A stretch of DNA of 64,000 nt, from the NCBI RefSeq assembly GCF_002891535.1, contig NZ_PDZR01000017.1, positions 31,645-95,644 on the forward strand, read 5' to 3'. The stretch's first letter is position 1, and each line of letters begins with the position of its first letter. This stretch comes from Methylocella silvestris. GTDB taxonomy: Bacteria > Pseudomonadota > Alphaproteobacteria > Rhizobiales > Beijerinckiaceae. Below are positions 17,784-27,331 of the stretch, in pieces. A model generated the notes under the pieces. The model was not told the origin of the DNA, made no database searches, and was given only the letters and a program-made list of their open reading frames with translations. The position numbers and the translations under genes are program-made.

Positions 17784-18719
17784 TCACGCGGCGATCTCAA
17801 TTCGCGGCGGCGCCATGCGCGCCAGCTTGACGCAAGCGCGCTGGAGCATAACCGCGAAGGCGGGCGAGAGAAGAAAACTCAGCTCACGCTCGCGGGTGAT
17901 CGTCACGGGATCGGCCAGCACCAGCTCTTCGTCGCAATAGCCCGGGTGGCACATGATCAGGTGGCGGCGCCCCGGCGCGCGCAGATAGGCGGCAAAATCG
18001 GCGGCATAATCGCAGCACGGATCGAACTTTGAGAAGCCGGCAAAGCCTTCATTGGTCGCAAAGCCGCGGGCGGCCGCCTCGCGCGCAAAACCGGCGGCGA
18101 GCCAGGCGACGCCGAGCGCCTTCTTGACCTCGGTTCCGCGCCGCAGGATGCGCGTTGGCCGATCGGCGCTATTGCGCAGCCACGCCCTGCCCTTGAGCCC
18201 GCGCAGGTCGAGTTCGTCGAAGAGCCATTGCCGGATCTGCGGCAAGATCTGCACATGCTGATGCCCGTCGACGAAATCGGGCGGCACGCCGAAATGGTCG
18301 AGGAAAGAATCAAGCTGCCGCGCGATCTCGTGGCGAATCTCGCGCTCCGGCAATTGCCCGCGCCGCGCGCCGGCAAGAACGCGAGAGATCTCGGGAAAAT
18401 GGCCGGAGGAAGCGAATTTGGGCATGAAGCTGAGCGGCGAGCCAAGCGTCAAATTAAGGTGAAGGCCAACATCAGCGCGGCCGGCGTAGCGCCGCAGCGC
18501 CGCGGCCCCCTTTGGCCAGGACGGACGCGTCGTCATCGCGCTGGTGGCGCTGAGACGGCCAGCTTCGATCGCTTCGATCACGCCCCGGTTGACGCCTGCG
18601 GAAATGCCGAAATCGTCGGCGCAAACGCTGATTGCGACGAGCGGCGGCCCCGCCGGGGCGATCGCCCCCCCTAAGGCCGCAACGGCCGGCGCGGCCTCGT
18701 TCTGCGCGAGCTTCCTCAT
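17784..18719 (-). CDS. ChbG/HpnK (YdjC) family carbohydrate deacetylase
   Basis: A 311-residue member of the YdjC-like deacetylase family, which removes acetyl groups from N-acetylated sugars (chitooligosaccharides, or in HpnK a hopanoid glycan). Metal-binding motifs are visible: ADDFGIS (Asp pair) near residue 34, GLHLNLT around 85, and DGHQHVQILP followed by MCHPGY near the C-terminus. The N-terminal 25 residues are Ala-rich and not clearly a signal. The ATG has a GAGGA site. It lies divergent to the glycosyltransferase/murJ pair, a grouping that suggests processing of a lipid-linked envelope glycan. Confidence 0.88.
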   Translation of the reverse strand: MRKLAQNEAAPAVAALGGAIAPAGPPLVAISVCADDFGISAGVNRGVIEAIEAGRLSATSAMTTRPSWPKGAAALRRYAGRADVGLHLNLTLGSPLSFMPKFASSGHFPEISRVLAGARRGQLPEREIRHEIARQLDSFLDHFGVPPDFVDGHQHVQILPQIRQWLFDELDLRGLKGRAWLRNSADRPTRILRRGTEVKKALGVAWLAAGFAREAAARGFATNEGFAGFSKFDPCCDYAADFAAYLRAPGRRHLIMCHPGYCDEELVLADPVTITRERELSFLLSPAFAVMLQRACVKLARMAPPRIEIAA

Positions 18720-19142
18720 GGCTTTGTCCTCGCGCGTCTCTCGCGCTCGATCTAAAAGCGAATTTTAGGCCCTCGCTTGCGCAATTCAATGCCAAAGCCT
18801 AGAGGATGGCGTCGAAAAATGGAATTCTCGCTTCGGCTTGCGCTGTTCGCCGCTCTCCTCGAGCACAGGATGAGCCAGAGCTTCACTTGCCGATCTTCGG
18901 ACGACAAGCTGAAATCATCCGCCCTAGACGAGCCTCGACAAAACGCGCGATAGAACGAGACAGGATCTCGTGAATCGCGCGCCCCCCGCAGAAATTCTCG
19001 TTTTGACGTGTGGCGCCGGCAGCGAACCCTGCGCAGTTCCAGCGGTTTTTTCCAGCTTCGCTGTCCCACGGTCGGCACGGCTGTCTCGGGCGCAGACTTT
19101 TAGCGAAACTCCTTGAGGCGCGCCCATGAAAGAGACAAGCCG
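18720..19142. other. Divergent intergenic region, no gene recognised
   Basis: 423 bases separate the ChbG-like gene (minus) from the glycosyltransferase gene (plus). Promoters for both must lie here, but no convincing -35/-10 pair, operator or small gene stood out. Open frames crossing the region are shadows without ribosome-binding sites. Confidence 0.5.
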
Positions 19143-20141
19143 ATGATGCATTCCGAAGGCCTGCTGACGGAAGCGGAGCTTTCTGTCGTCGCGCCGGTCT
19201 ATAATGAATCGCAAAATCTGCGGCCGCTGCTCGAGCGGCTGATTCCCGTGCTTGAATCCTGCGCCAGGTCGTTCGAGATCATTTTCGTCGACGACGGCTC
19301 GACCGACGATACGATCGATGTCCTGCGCAAGGCGCATGATCTCGATCCGCGCATCCGCGCGGTCTCGCTCAGCCGCAACTTCGGCAAGGAGATCGCCATC
19401 GCCGCCGGGCTCGACCATATCAGCGGCGCCGCCGCCGTAATCATCGACGCCGATCTGCAGCATCCGCCGGAAATCATCCGCGCCTTTGTCGAGAAATGGC
19501 GAGAGGGCTACAAAAACGTTTACGGGCAACGCATCGACCGCGCCGCCGACGCCCCCCTTCGCCGCGTGCTGACGCAACGATTCTACAAGCTGTTCGGCGC
19601 CGTCGGCGAAATGCAGCTGCCGGAAGGGGCCGGCGATTTCCGGCTGCTCGACGCCAAGGCCGTGGCCGCGCTTAAAACCATGCGCGAACATGCGCGCTTT
19701 TCCAAAGGGCTTTATGCCTGGATCGGCTTCAAATCGATCGGCGTTCCCTTCGAGGTCGCCCCGCGCCTCGCCGGCCACTCCAAATTCAGCTATCGCAAGC
19801 TGACGCATTTCGCGCTTGACGGGCTGATGTCGTTCACGACCATGCCGCTCAAGATCTGGACCTATTTTGGATTGGCGACATCCGTCCTCGCCCTGGCCCT
19901 CGCCGCGTTCTATGTGATCCGCACGCTGTTGCTCGGCGTCGACGTTCCAGGCTACGCCTCGCTGATCGTGTCGATCACCTTCTTTGCCGGCATTCAGCTG
20001 CTCTCGCTTGGCATCCTTGGCGAATATATTGGCCGCATTTTCGCGGAGGTGAAGCGCCGGCCGCTCTATCTTGTCGAGGAGCGTCTTGGCCTTGACGAAC
20101 GTGCGGGCGAGGCCTTTCCGCCGCGCCCCAACGTCGCCTGA
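19143..20141 (+). CDS. Polyprenol-phosphate-type glycosyltransferase (GT2, DPM1/ArnC-like)
   Basis: A 332-residue membrane glycosyltransferase. The catalytic GT-A domain (residues 1-220) shows SVVAPVYNESQNL, FVDDGSTDDT, the DADLQHPPE metal-binding Asp motif and GAGDFRLLD. Two transmembrane helices follow, around residues 230-300 (WTYFGLATSVLALALAAFYV and LIVSITFFAGIQLLSLGILG), ending in the LGEYIGRIFAEVKRRP tail typical of ArnC/GtrB/YfdH proteins. Such enzymes load a sugar onto undecaprenyl phosphate on the cytoplasmic face. The start is one of two tandem ATGs at 19143/19146; a TTG at 19113 is also in frame. murJ follows six bases later, so they are probably co-transcribed. Confidence 0.9.
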   Translation: MMHSEGLLTEAELSVVAPVYNESQNLRPLLERLIPVLESCARSFEIIFVDDGSTDDTIDVLRKAHDLDPRIRAVSLSRNFGKEIAIAAGLDHISGAAAVIIDADLQHPPEIIRAFVEKWREGYKNVYGQRIDRAADAPLRRVLTQRFYKLFGAVGEMQLPEGAGDFRLLDAKAVAALKTMREHARFSKGLYAWIGFKSIGVPFEVAPRLAGHSKFSYRKLTHFALDGLMSFTTMPLKIWTYFGLATSVLALALAAFYVIRTLLLGVDVPGYASLIVSITFFAGIQLLSLGILGEYIGRIFAEVKRRPLYLVEERLGLDERAGEAFPPRPNVA

Positions 20142-20147
20142 GCCGCG

Positions 20148-21710
20148 ATGTACAAAAGCCTGCTCTCGGTTGGCGGCTTCACGCTGTTGTCGCGCGCCGC
20201 GGGCTTTTTGCGCGACATTGTGCTCGGCGCCGTACTGGGAGCAGGGCTGCTCGCCGACGCTTTCGTCGTCGCGCAGCGGCTGCCCAATCATTTTCGCGCC
20301 ATCTTCGGCGAAGGCGCCTGGAACGCCGCTTTCGTGCCGACCTATTCGCGCGTGCTGCAGGGCGAGGGCCTTGACGGCGCCCGCCGCTTCTCGGGCCAGA
20401 TTTTCGTCGGACTCCTCGTCTGCCAGCTCGCGCTGCTGGCGCTTGCGCTTCTGTTCACGCCCGCCTTCATCGATCTGCTGGCGCCGGGATTTCGCGAGGA
20501 CCCGGAAAAATTCGACCTCACGGTGACGCTGACCCGGATCACCTTTCCCTATCTTCTGTTCGTGACGCTGGTCACGCTGCAATCCGGCGCCCTCAACGCG
20601 CACGGGCTTTTCGCCGCCGCCGCCTTCGCCCCCGTGCTGATGAATCTGTCGATGATCGCCTTTCTTGGCGTCGCCTACCTGTTTCCGAACGCGGGCGCGG
20701 CGGCGAGCTGGGGCCTCACGATCTCCGGTCTGTTGCAGCTCGCCCTTACCAGCGCCGCCGCCTGGCGCGCCGGCATCCTCGAGCGTCTCGCCTGGCCAAG
20801 GCTGACCGCGAGTGTCAAACGCTTCCTGACGACGCTCGGCCCCGCAGTGATCGGTTCGGCCGGCGTCCAGATCGCGCTCTTTACCGACACGATCATCGGC
20901 TCCATGCTGCCGACGGGAGGGCCGTCCTCGATCTACTACGCCGACCGCATCTATCAGCTGCCGCTCGGCGTCATCGGCATCGCGGCCGGCACCGTGCTGT
21001 TGCCGCAGATGAGCCGCCTCCTCGCCGCCGGCAGACCGGCCGGGGCGCTGCACGCGCAAAACCGGACGATGGCGATTTCGCTGGCGCTGACCGCGCCTTT
21101 TTTCATCGCCTTCATCATGATCCCCGACTTCATCATGAAGGGTATTTTTTTGCGCGGCGCCTTCACGCTCGAAGCCGCCCACGCCTCGGCCGACGTGCTC
21201 TCCGCCTATGGATTTGGCCTCATCGCCATCGTGCTGCTGCGTTCGGCGGTGGCCAGTTTTCAGGCGCATGGCGACACCAAGACGCCAATGCTCATTTCGC
21301 TGGCGGCGGTCGCGGTGAACATCGGTCTGAAGCTGATTTTGTTCGAACCCTGGGGCGCCGCCGGCCTTGCGACGGCGACCGCCGTCGGCGCCTGGATCAA
21401 TCTTGTGCTGCTCGCCATCTTCGCGATTCGGCGCGGCTCGATGAAACCGGATCTCATCTTGTGGAAGACGGCCGCCTGCGTTTCGATCGCATCTTTCGCA
21501 CTGTCTGTATTCGCGCTGCTCGCGGCGGCGCCGATCGAGCGGCTCGCCACAAGAATCGGCCATTTCGCCAATGAGACTGAACTTCTGTTACTCGGATTTG
21601 GCGGGGCGCTGATCTATGCCGCGATCCTGCTCGCCGGACTCCATGTCGCCGGCGTGAAGCTGCGGCGGGCGGCGACGCCTCCCGAAGACAAGATTTTTGA
21701 TCCCGCCTAG
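20148..21710 (+). CDS. murJ: Lipid II flippase MurJ (MviN)
   Basis: A 520-residue MOP-superfamily membrane protein with about 14 helices that flips lipid II for peptidoglycan synthesis. The N-terminus (GGFTLLSRAAGFLRDIVLGA) and the loop QRLPNHFRAIFGEGAWNAAF are near-diagnostic for MurJ. The IYYADRIYQLPLGVIGIAAG segment in the middle is also strongly conserved. It begins six bases after the glycosyltransferase gene. The TAG stop is the first three bases of the short repeat element at 21708. Confidence 0.96.
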   Translation: MYKSLLSVGGFTLLSRAAGFLRDIVLGAVLGAGLLADAFVVAQRLPNHFRAIFGEGAWNAAFVPTYSRVLQGEGLDGARRFSGQIFVGLLVCQLALLALALLFTPAFIDLLAPGFREDPEKFDLTVTLTRITFPYLLFVTLVTLQSGALNAHGLFAAAAFAPVLMNLSMIAFLGVAYLFPNAGAAASWGLTISGLLQLALTSAAAWRAGILERLAWPRLTASVKRFLTTLGPAVIGSAGVQIALFTDTIIGSMLPTGGPSSIYYADRIYQLPLGVIGIAAGTVLLPQMSRLLAAGRPAGALHAQNRTMAISLALTAPFFIAFIMIPDFIMKGIFLRGAFTLEAAHASADVLSAYGFGLIAIVLLRSAVASFQAHGDTKTPMLISLAAVAVNIGLKLILFEPWGAAGLATATAVGAWINLVLLAIFAIRRGSMKPDLILWKTAACVSIASFALSVFALLAAAPIERLATRIGHFANETELLLLGFGGALIYAAILLAGLHVAGVKLRRAATPPEDKIFDPA

Positions 21711-21883
21711 AGCATGATCGGAGAAAGTTGCAGACTTTTTCGACAAAGATCACGCTTCAAAACAGATGCTTGACGAGGCGGATGCGATTCAGTTTGAACG
21801 CATCCTGCCCTGAAGCGCTTTCTGACCGAACGCAAGCATTCGTCGGACAAGAAACTGCGTCAGATTCAAAAGCTTATGCTCTA
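21708..21883. repeat. Intergenic element bounded by TAGAGCATG and its complement, 176 bp
   Basis: The left end TAGAGCATG (21708-21716) and right end TATGCTCTA (21875-21883) are inverted repeats with one mismatch. Internal stems include GGATGCG/CGCATCC and a GAAAGT/ACTTTTTC pair. Each end overlaps a stop codon: TAG of murJ on plus and TAG of the NRPS gene on minus. Elements with the same ends occur at 43616 and 47599, so this is a dispersed repeat family resembling the palindromic intergenic elements of Hyphomicrobiales. Confidence 0.65.
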
Positions 21884-24800
21884 GGCCGCTTCCTTCTCGA
21901 CAATGACGTCGGCCGCGCCCTTTGGCTCGGCCGGCGCGCCGACCCATTCGGAATGGGGCGGAATCTGCTCGCCCTTCATCACCAGCGTCAGCGGTCCGAG
22001 CCGGGCATAGTCTCCAACCAGCGTATCATAGAGAACCGTCGAGCCGGCCCCGATCGTGACGCCGTCGCCGATGGCGACGCGGCCGACCTTCATGACGCGA
22101 TCCTCGTAAAGATGCGTCTGCAGCGCGGAAATAGCGTTGAGCGCGGCGAAATCGCCGACCTTGATGCAGTCGAATTCGGTGATGTCGGTCATGTCCATGT
22201 AGACGCCCTTGCCGAATTTTGCGCCGAACAGGCGCATCATCCAGGGCAGGAACGGCGTGCCGCGCAAATGATCGAGCAGCACCTTGCCGGCCATGCCCCA
22301 ATAGATCACGGCGACGGCCTCAGTGCGCATAGCCCACCACGACCACATCGGCTTCACCATCGGCTCATAGCGTCCCATGGTCAGCCATTTCAGCACGATT
22401 ACAACGATCGTCAGCATCAGGCAGATGGCGACCGACGATACCGTGAACTGCACCGCGACCGCGCCATAGTCGCCGTCGAGGACGCTGGAGCTGAACCACT
22501 CGACCGCCCAGGTGCCGAGCGTGATGAACAGCATCGTCGGCATCGAGATCATCACCGCCTCGAAGCAGGCGCGGGCGAATTTCTTCCACTTCGGCGCTTC
22601 ATAGGTCCAGTTGGCGCCGCCGGCGTCGAATTTCTGCCGCACCGGCAATTTGATCGGCGGCGAGCCGAACCAGGTATCGCCCTCATTCATGAGATGGTTC
22701 GCCGGCGGCTTCGACTTGATGCCGATCAGCGCATTGGCCGGAATGTCGGCGCCGGTCGGGATCACGGCGCTGTTGCCGACAAAGACCCGCGGCCCTGTCT
22801 TGACGCGCCGCAGCACCATCCAGCCATTGCGCACTTCCTCGTCGCCGAAGACCACTTCGTCGGCGATAAAGTTCTTTTCGCCGATCTCGACGAGGTCATA
22901 GCGGCCGGACAGATTGGTCGAGATCTCGGCGTCCTTGCCGATCTTCGCGCCCATCAGCCGATACCAGCCGCGCATATAGACCGTCGCGTAAAGTGAGGAG
23001 AGCGTTTCGAGCGTGATTTCGGTGGCGAGCGTCACCGCCCATTTGCGCAGATAGAACCAGGAATGGACCGAATAGGTCCCCTCGCGCACACGCGGCAAGA
23101 TGATCCAGCGGCAGATGGCGATGAAGCCTACCGTCACCAGCACCATGACGAAGGCGGTCGGCCAGGCCATGATCGGGATCATCGCCATGTAATGGAGCCG
23201 GTCGATGTCGCCGATGCCGATGATGTCGTCGATCCGGTCGAACACCCAGAAAGCCGGGAAGATCGGCAGGAGCCCAAGCGGCGGAATGGCCAGCAGCAGC
23301 GCGAGATAGACCCCGCCCATGACAAAGCGGCGCGGCGCTGAGCCGATCGCGGCGGCGCCGAGCTCTAACGGGTCGATCTTGCCGGTCAGGCGCACGGGCG
23401 AGCCGTCCCAGCTCTCATAATCGCCAATGCGCCCGCCGGCGCCGATCGCGCTGAGATCGCCGATCTCGGCGCCGCGTCCGATCACGACGTCTTCCTCGAT
23501 GACGCAGGATGAGCCGATATAGGCGTCTGCGCCGATCTCGATCGAACCGATGATGAGTTCGCCGCCCTCGACCCTCGCATTGGCGAGATTGGCGATCGAG
23601 CCGACGCTTGCGCCGTCGCCGAAGGAGATAAGATCGATCGCGCCGGCGTCGACCTCGCCGATGATGGCGTCCTTGCCAACCTTCGCTCCCAGCGCGCGCA
23701 AATAAAAGCGCATGAAGGGAGAGCCGGAAAACCATTTGATATGGACGAGGCCGATGAACCGCCGCGCCAGCCACCAGCGAAAATAATAGACGCCCCACAG
23801 CGGGTAGCGGCCGGGTTTGGTGCGCCCGATGATCAGCCATTTCGCCGCGATGGTGATGGCGACGGTGACGATGTTAATGCACATATAGACGAGGATCAGC
23901 GAAATGATTTCCTCGCCGATCGCTGCTTCCGCGCCCGTCAGCAGCATGTAGCTGACGAACACGCCAAGCCATTGCGCCGTGACGAGGGCGAGGATGACCG
24001 GCAGGGCGACAGCCTGGGCGAGGCCGCAGAGAAAGCGCCGCAGCAGCGGCGGCGGGTCGAAGCCAAGATCGTCAGGACCGGCGATATGGGCCCATTTGCG
24101 GTCGATGAGTTCGCCGATGCCGCGCAGCGTCCGCGCCGAATAGACGTCCTGAAGCGTGACGCGGGAGAGCGCCTGCGTCTTGCGGACAATCGAGATGAAG
24201 CGCGCGGCGAGCAGTGAATGGCCGCCAAGGTCGGTAAAGAAATCGGCGTCGAAGGGAATCGCCTGCGGCGGCAGGACCTCCTTCGCAGCGGCGAGCAGGC
24301 TGGCTTCCGTCGATGTGCGCGGTTCCTCCTGCGCCTCGCTGGAATCGACCTCGGCGAGGGCGACGAGCCTCAGACTTTTGCGGTCGACCTTGCCGGACGA
24401 CAGCTTTGGCAGGCTGGCGATCGATTCGAACCGGCTCGGCACCATATAGGGCGGCAGGCTCGCCCGCAGGGAGCCGCGCAAGACGCGAGTCTCGAGCGCG
24501 CCCGCCTCGACGGCGCCCGGCGCCGGCACGAGGAAGGCGACGAGCTGATCGACGCCCGCATCATTGCGCAGAACCACGGCGGCATGGGCGACGCCCTCGA
24601 GGTCGCCGAGCTTCGCCTCGATCTCGCCAAGCTCGACGCGGAAGCCGCGCACCTTGACCTGATCGTCGATGCGGCCGCGAAACAGGATTTCGCCGGCCTC
24701 ATTGATCGCGACGGCGTCTCCGGAGCGATAAAGCACTGGATCGCCGGTCGCCGCATCGAAGTCCGCGAAGAGAAAGGGATTGGGAATAAATTTCTCGGCC

Positions 24801-25954
24801 GTCAACTCCGGACGCTTCAAATAGCCGCGGGCGACGCCGGGGCCGCCGATCAGAAGCTCGCCCTCGCTCCCCGGCGCGACGAGATTGAGATCTTCGTCGA
24901 CGACATAGCAGGAGTAATTCGGGATCGGACCGCCGATTGTAACGGCCACGCCGGCCTGCACCTCGCCGATGGTGGCGACAACGGTCGCCTCGGTCGGGCC
25001 GTAGGAGTTGAAGATTTGGCGCCCCGGCTTGCACCAGCGATTGGCGATGGCAGGCGGACAGGCCTCGCCGCCGAGAATGATCACCCGCAGCGTCGATACG
25101 TCGCGTGGAAGCAGCGCGAGCAGCGTCGGAACCGTGTCGAGAACGGTGACGCCATTCGCCTCCATGATTTCCGGCAGCTTTTCGGTCTCGCCCATGACCT
25201 CCGGCGTTGCAACGAACAGCCGCGCGCCGACGAGATAAGGCAGCCAGATCTCCTCCATCGACAGGTCGAAGGCGACCGACGCGCCCTGAAACACGACGTC
25301 CGACGCATCAAGCCCGTAGATTACATTCGCCGCGCGCAAATAATGGCAGATATTGGCGCCGGTGATGACGATGCCTTTCGGCGCGCCGGTCGAGCCCGAG
25401 GTGTAGATCAGATAGGCGGGAGAGGCGGGGGTCGCCCCCAGCGCGCGCGCGTCGACCTTTTCGTTGGCGGAATAATCGGCAAGCTCGCGCAAGGTGAAGG
25501 CGGCGCAACAGAAACGGCCGGCGCATTTTGGGACGAAATCGGCCGAGATCACGATGAATTTCGCGGCGGCGTCCTCAAGGCAGACGGCGATCCGCTCAAC
25601 GGGCGCGTCGCCATCGAAGGGAAGCCATGCGGCGCCGACCTTGGCGATGGCGATCTGTCCGATCAGAAGCTCGTGGCCGCGCGGCATCCACAGGCCGGCG
25701 ACGTCCCCCGGACGCAAGCCCCCGCGCACGAGACCGCGAGCTATCGCCTCGGCTTTCTCGTCCACCTCTGCATAGGTGAGCGCGCCGTCGCGCGTCACCA
25801 TCGCCAGCGCGTCCGGATCGGCGGCGACCGTCGCGGCGAAGATCTCGCACAGGAGTTCGTCACGCCGCAGGTTCGGCAGGCGCGGACCGCGCAATATAGA
25901 CTGCGCCCCGCCGCCCTCTTGCGCATCGGCAGTCGCCGAGCCGTTTTGCGTCAT
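21881..25954 (-). CDS. Pls/PosA-like single-module nonribosomal peptide synthetase with membrane C-terminal domain
   Basis: A 1357-residue protein. An adenylation domain (about residues 25-530) shows YTSGSTGAPKG (A3), NSYGPTEATV (A5), YRSGDAV (A7), GRIDDQVKVRGFRVELGEIE (A8) and Lys522 in SSGKVDRKSL (A10). A carrier domain with phosphopantetheine Ser580 (DLGGHSLL) follows. There is no condensation or thioesterase domain. The rest is a membrane region of about six helices interleaved with hexapeptide-repeat (left-handed beta-helix) segments. This is the terminal-domain architecture of epsilon-poly-lysine synthetase-like proteins, which make amino-acid homopolymers. In the pocket, FDLSMEEI places Asp230 at the conserved amino-group-binding position. 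The ATG at 25954 has an AGGA site; the frame extends to 26107. Confidence 0.9.
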   Translation of the reverse strand: MTQNGSATADAQEGGGAQSILRGPRLPNLRRDELLCEIFAATVAADPDALAMVTRDGALTYAEVDEKAEAIARGLVRGGLRPGDVAGLWMPRGHELLIGQIAIAKVGAAWLPFDGDAPVERIAVCLEDAAAKFIVISADFVPKCAGRFCCAAFTLRELADYSANEKVDARALGATPASPAYLIYTSGSTGAPKGIVITGANICHYLRAANVIYGLDASDVVFQGASVAFDLSMEEIWLPYLVGARLFVATPEVMGETEKLPEIMEANGVTVLDTVPTLLALLPRDVSTLRVIILGGEACPPAIANRWCKPGRQIFNSYGPTEATVVATIGEVQAGVAVTIGGPIPNYSCYVVDEDLNLVAPGSEGELLIGGPGVARGYLKRPELTAEKFIPNPFLFADFDAATGDPVLYRSGDAVAINEAGEILFRGRIDDQVKVRGFRVELGEIEAKLGDLEGVAHAAVVLRNDAGVDQLVAFLVPAPGAVEAGALETRVLRGSLRASLPPYMVPSRFESIASLPKLSSGKVDRKSLRLVALAEVDSSEAQEEPRTSTEASLLAAAKEVLPPQAIPFDADFFTDLGGHSLLAARFISIVRKTQALSRVTLQDVYSARTLRGIGELIDRKWAHIAGPDDLGFDPPPLLRRFLCGLAQAVALPVILALVTAQWLGVFVSYMLLTGAEAAIGEEIISLILVYMCINIVTVAITIAAKWLIIGRTKPGRYPLWGVYYFRWWLARRFIGLVHIKWFSGSPFMRFYLRALGAKVGKDAIIGEVDAGAIDLISFGDGASVGSIANLANARVEGGELIIGSIEIGADAYIGSSCVIEEDVVIGRGAEIGDLSAIGAGGRIGDYESWDGSPVRLTGKIDPLELGAAAIGSAPRRFVMGGVYLALLLAIPPLGLLPIFPAFWVFDRIDDIIGIGDIDRLHYMAMIPIMAWPTAFVMVLVTVGFIAICRWIILPRVREGTYSVHSWFYLRKWAVTLATEITLETLSSLYATVYMRGWYRLMGAKIGKDAEISTNLSGRYDLVEIGEKNFIADEVVFGDEEVRNGWMVLRRVKTGPRVFVGNSAVIPTGADIPANALIGIKSKPPANHLMNEGDTWFGSPPIKLPVRQKFDAGGANWTYEAPKWKKFARACFEAVMISMPTMLFITLGTWAVEWFSSSVLDGDYGAVAVQFTVSSVAICLMLTIVVIVLKWLTMGRYEPMVKPMWSWWAMRTEAVAVIYWGMAGKVLLDHLRGTPFLPWMMRLFGAKFGKGVYMDMTDITEFDCIKVGDFAALNAISALQTHLYEDRVMKVGRVAIGDGVTIGAGSTVLYDTLVGDYARLGPLTLVMKGEQIPPHSEWVGAPAEPKGAADVIVEKEAA

Positions 25955-26245
25955 GTCGGGTCCTGATTCCATCGTCGCGCCAAGCTCGTCCGCAGAGCCC
26001 GATCGCGAGCCGTTTTGCGGCGAGCGACACCCGACGCCGCCCTGTGTCAGCCTTTGTCTGCCGCTCCCGATATCGATCGGGCCCGGCGGCGCGCAAGCTT
26101 TCGACACCCGCCGCCCGACGCAAGAGCCTCGCGCGGAAGATGCGAATGCAAGCCTTAATGGCGCGTGAACAGACGCGAGCGGAAGGCGGCGTCTAGCTTA
26201 GAGGCGTTCTTATAAAGCGGCGAACTGCGGGCGTAAACGCCGGAA

Positions 26246-27094
26246 TTACTCCTTGCCCAGCGCGCCCATGTCTGGCGCGGCCGGATTTTTCATTCCGACG
26301 ATATGGTAGCCGGCGTCGACATGGAGAATTTCGCCCGTCACCCCGCGCGACATCGGCGAGAGCAGAAACACGGCGCTTTCGCCGACTTCCTCAATGGAGA
26401 CGGAGCGGCGCAGCGGCGCATTATATTCGTTCCACTTCAAAATATAGCGGAAATCGCCGATCCCCGACGCTGCGAGCGTCTTGATGGGGCCTGCCGAAAT
26501 GGCGTTGACGCGGATATTCTTCTCGCCGAGGTCGGCTGCGAGATAGCGCACGCTGGCTTCAAGCGCGGCTTTTGCGACGCCCATGACATTATAGTGCGGC
26601 ATCCATTTTTCGGCGCCGTAATAGGTCAGGGTCAACAGCGATCCGCCATCCCGCATCAGCGGTTCAGCGCGCTGCGCGATCGCGGTGAAGGAATAGCAGG
26701 AGATCAGCAACGTGTTACTGAAATTTTCCGCCGTCGTATTGACGTAGCGGCCCGTCAGCTCGTCCTTATCGGAGAAGGCGACGCAGTGAACGACAAAGTC
26801 GAGCTTGCCCCAGCTGCGCTCGATCTCGCCAAAGACAGCGTCAAGGCTCGCAGCGTCGGTCACGTCGCAATGGCCGACGACGACGCCGCCAAGTTCGGCC
26901 GCGAGCGGGCGCACCCTCTTGCCGAGCGATTCGCCCTGAAAAGTGAAAGCGAGCTCGGCCCCGGCGTCGCGCGCCGCCTTGGCGATGCCCCATGCGATCG
27001 ACCGATTATTGGCGAGGCCCAGAATGAGGCCGCGTTTGCCAGCGAGTGGGCCGGATCGGATCAGATCATCTGTCATAGCTTCCGGTTGCGTCAT
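26246..27094 (-). CDS. fabI: Enoyl-[acyl-carrier-protein] reductase, NADH (FabI)
   Basis: A 282-residue SDR-type reductase completing each cycle of fatty-acid elongation. The FabI-specific cofactor motif GLANNRSIAWGIAK, the substrate-loop segment TLTYYGAEKWMPHYNVMGVAK with the catalytic Tyr and Lys (Tyr-x6-Lys), and AISAGPIKTLAASGI are all present. Two starts are possible: the ATG at 27094, or one at 27076 with a better GGAAG site. It lies 291 bases upstream of the Pls-like synthetase on the same strand; whether they share a transcript is unclear. Confidence 0.96.
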   Translation of the reverse strand: MTQPEAMTDDLIRSGPLAGKRGLILGLANNRSIAWGIAKAARDAGAELAFTFQGESLGKRVRPLAAELGGVVVGHCDVTDAASLDAVFGEIERSWGKLDFVVHCVAFSDKDELTGRYVNTTAENFSNTLLISCYSFTAIAQRAEPLMRDGGSLLTLTYYGAEKWMPHYNVMGVAKAALEASVRYLAADLGEKNIRVNAISAGPIKTLAASGIGDFRYILKWNEYNAPLRRSVSIEEVGESAVFLLSPMSRGVTGEILHVDAGYHIVGMKNPAAPDMGALGKE

Positions 27095-27331
27095 TCTCGG
27101 TCCGGATATGAGGGGGTATGGGCGGCTTCGATGGAACGGCCGCTGCGTCAGCCGCGTTTAAGGATTATCGTGGCGTAAAGCAAGGATCGCGAGTGGTTGA
27201 TCCGGGCGGGGCCTGTCGCCCTTAATCAAAATTTGTTTCTTCCAGTATGCACGAGGCGCGGCGAAGCTTATTATATATTATAGCGGCGTGCGGACTACGC
27301 AGCCGGGACGCGCCGGGTATGGAGCGCTAGG

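Noticed and set aside
18924..21563. An 879-codon minus-strand open frame
   Set aside because: It lies fully antisense to the glycosyltransferase and murJ genes, is made of low-complexity Arg/Gly/Asp/Gln-rich sequence typical of a GC-rich shadow frame, and has no domain.
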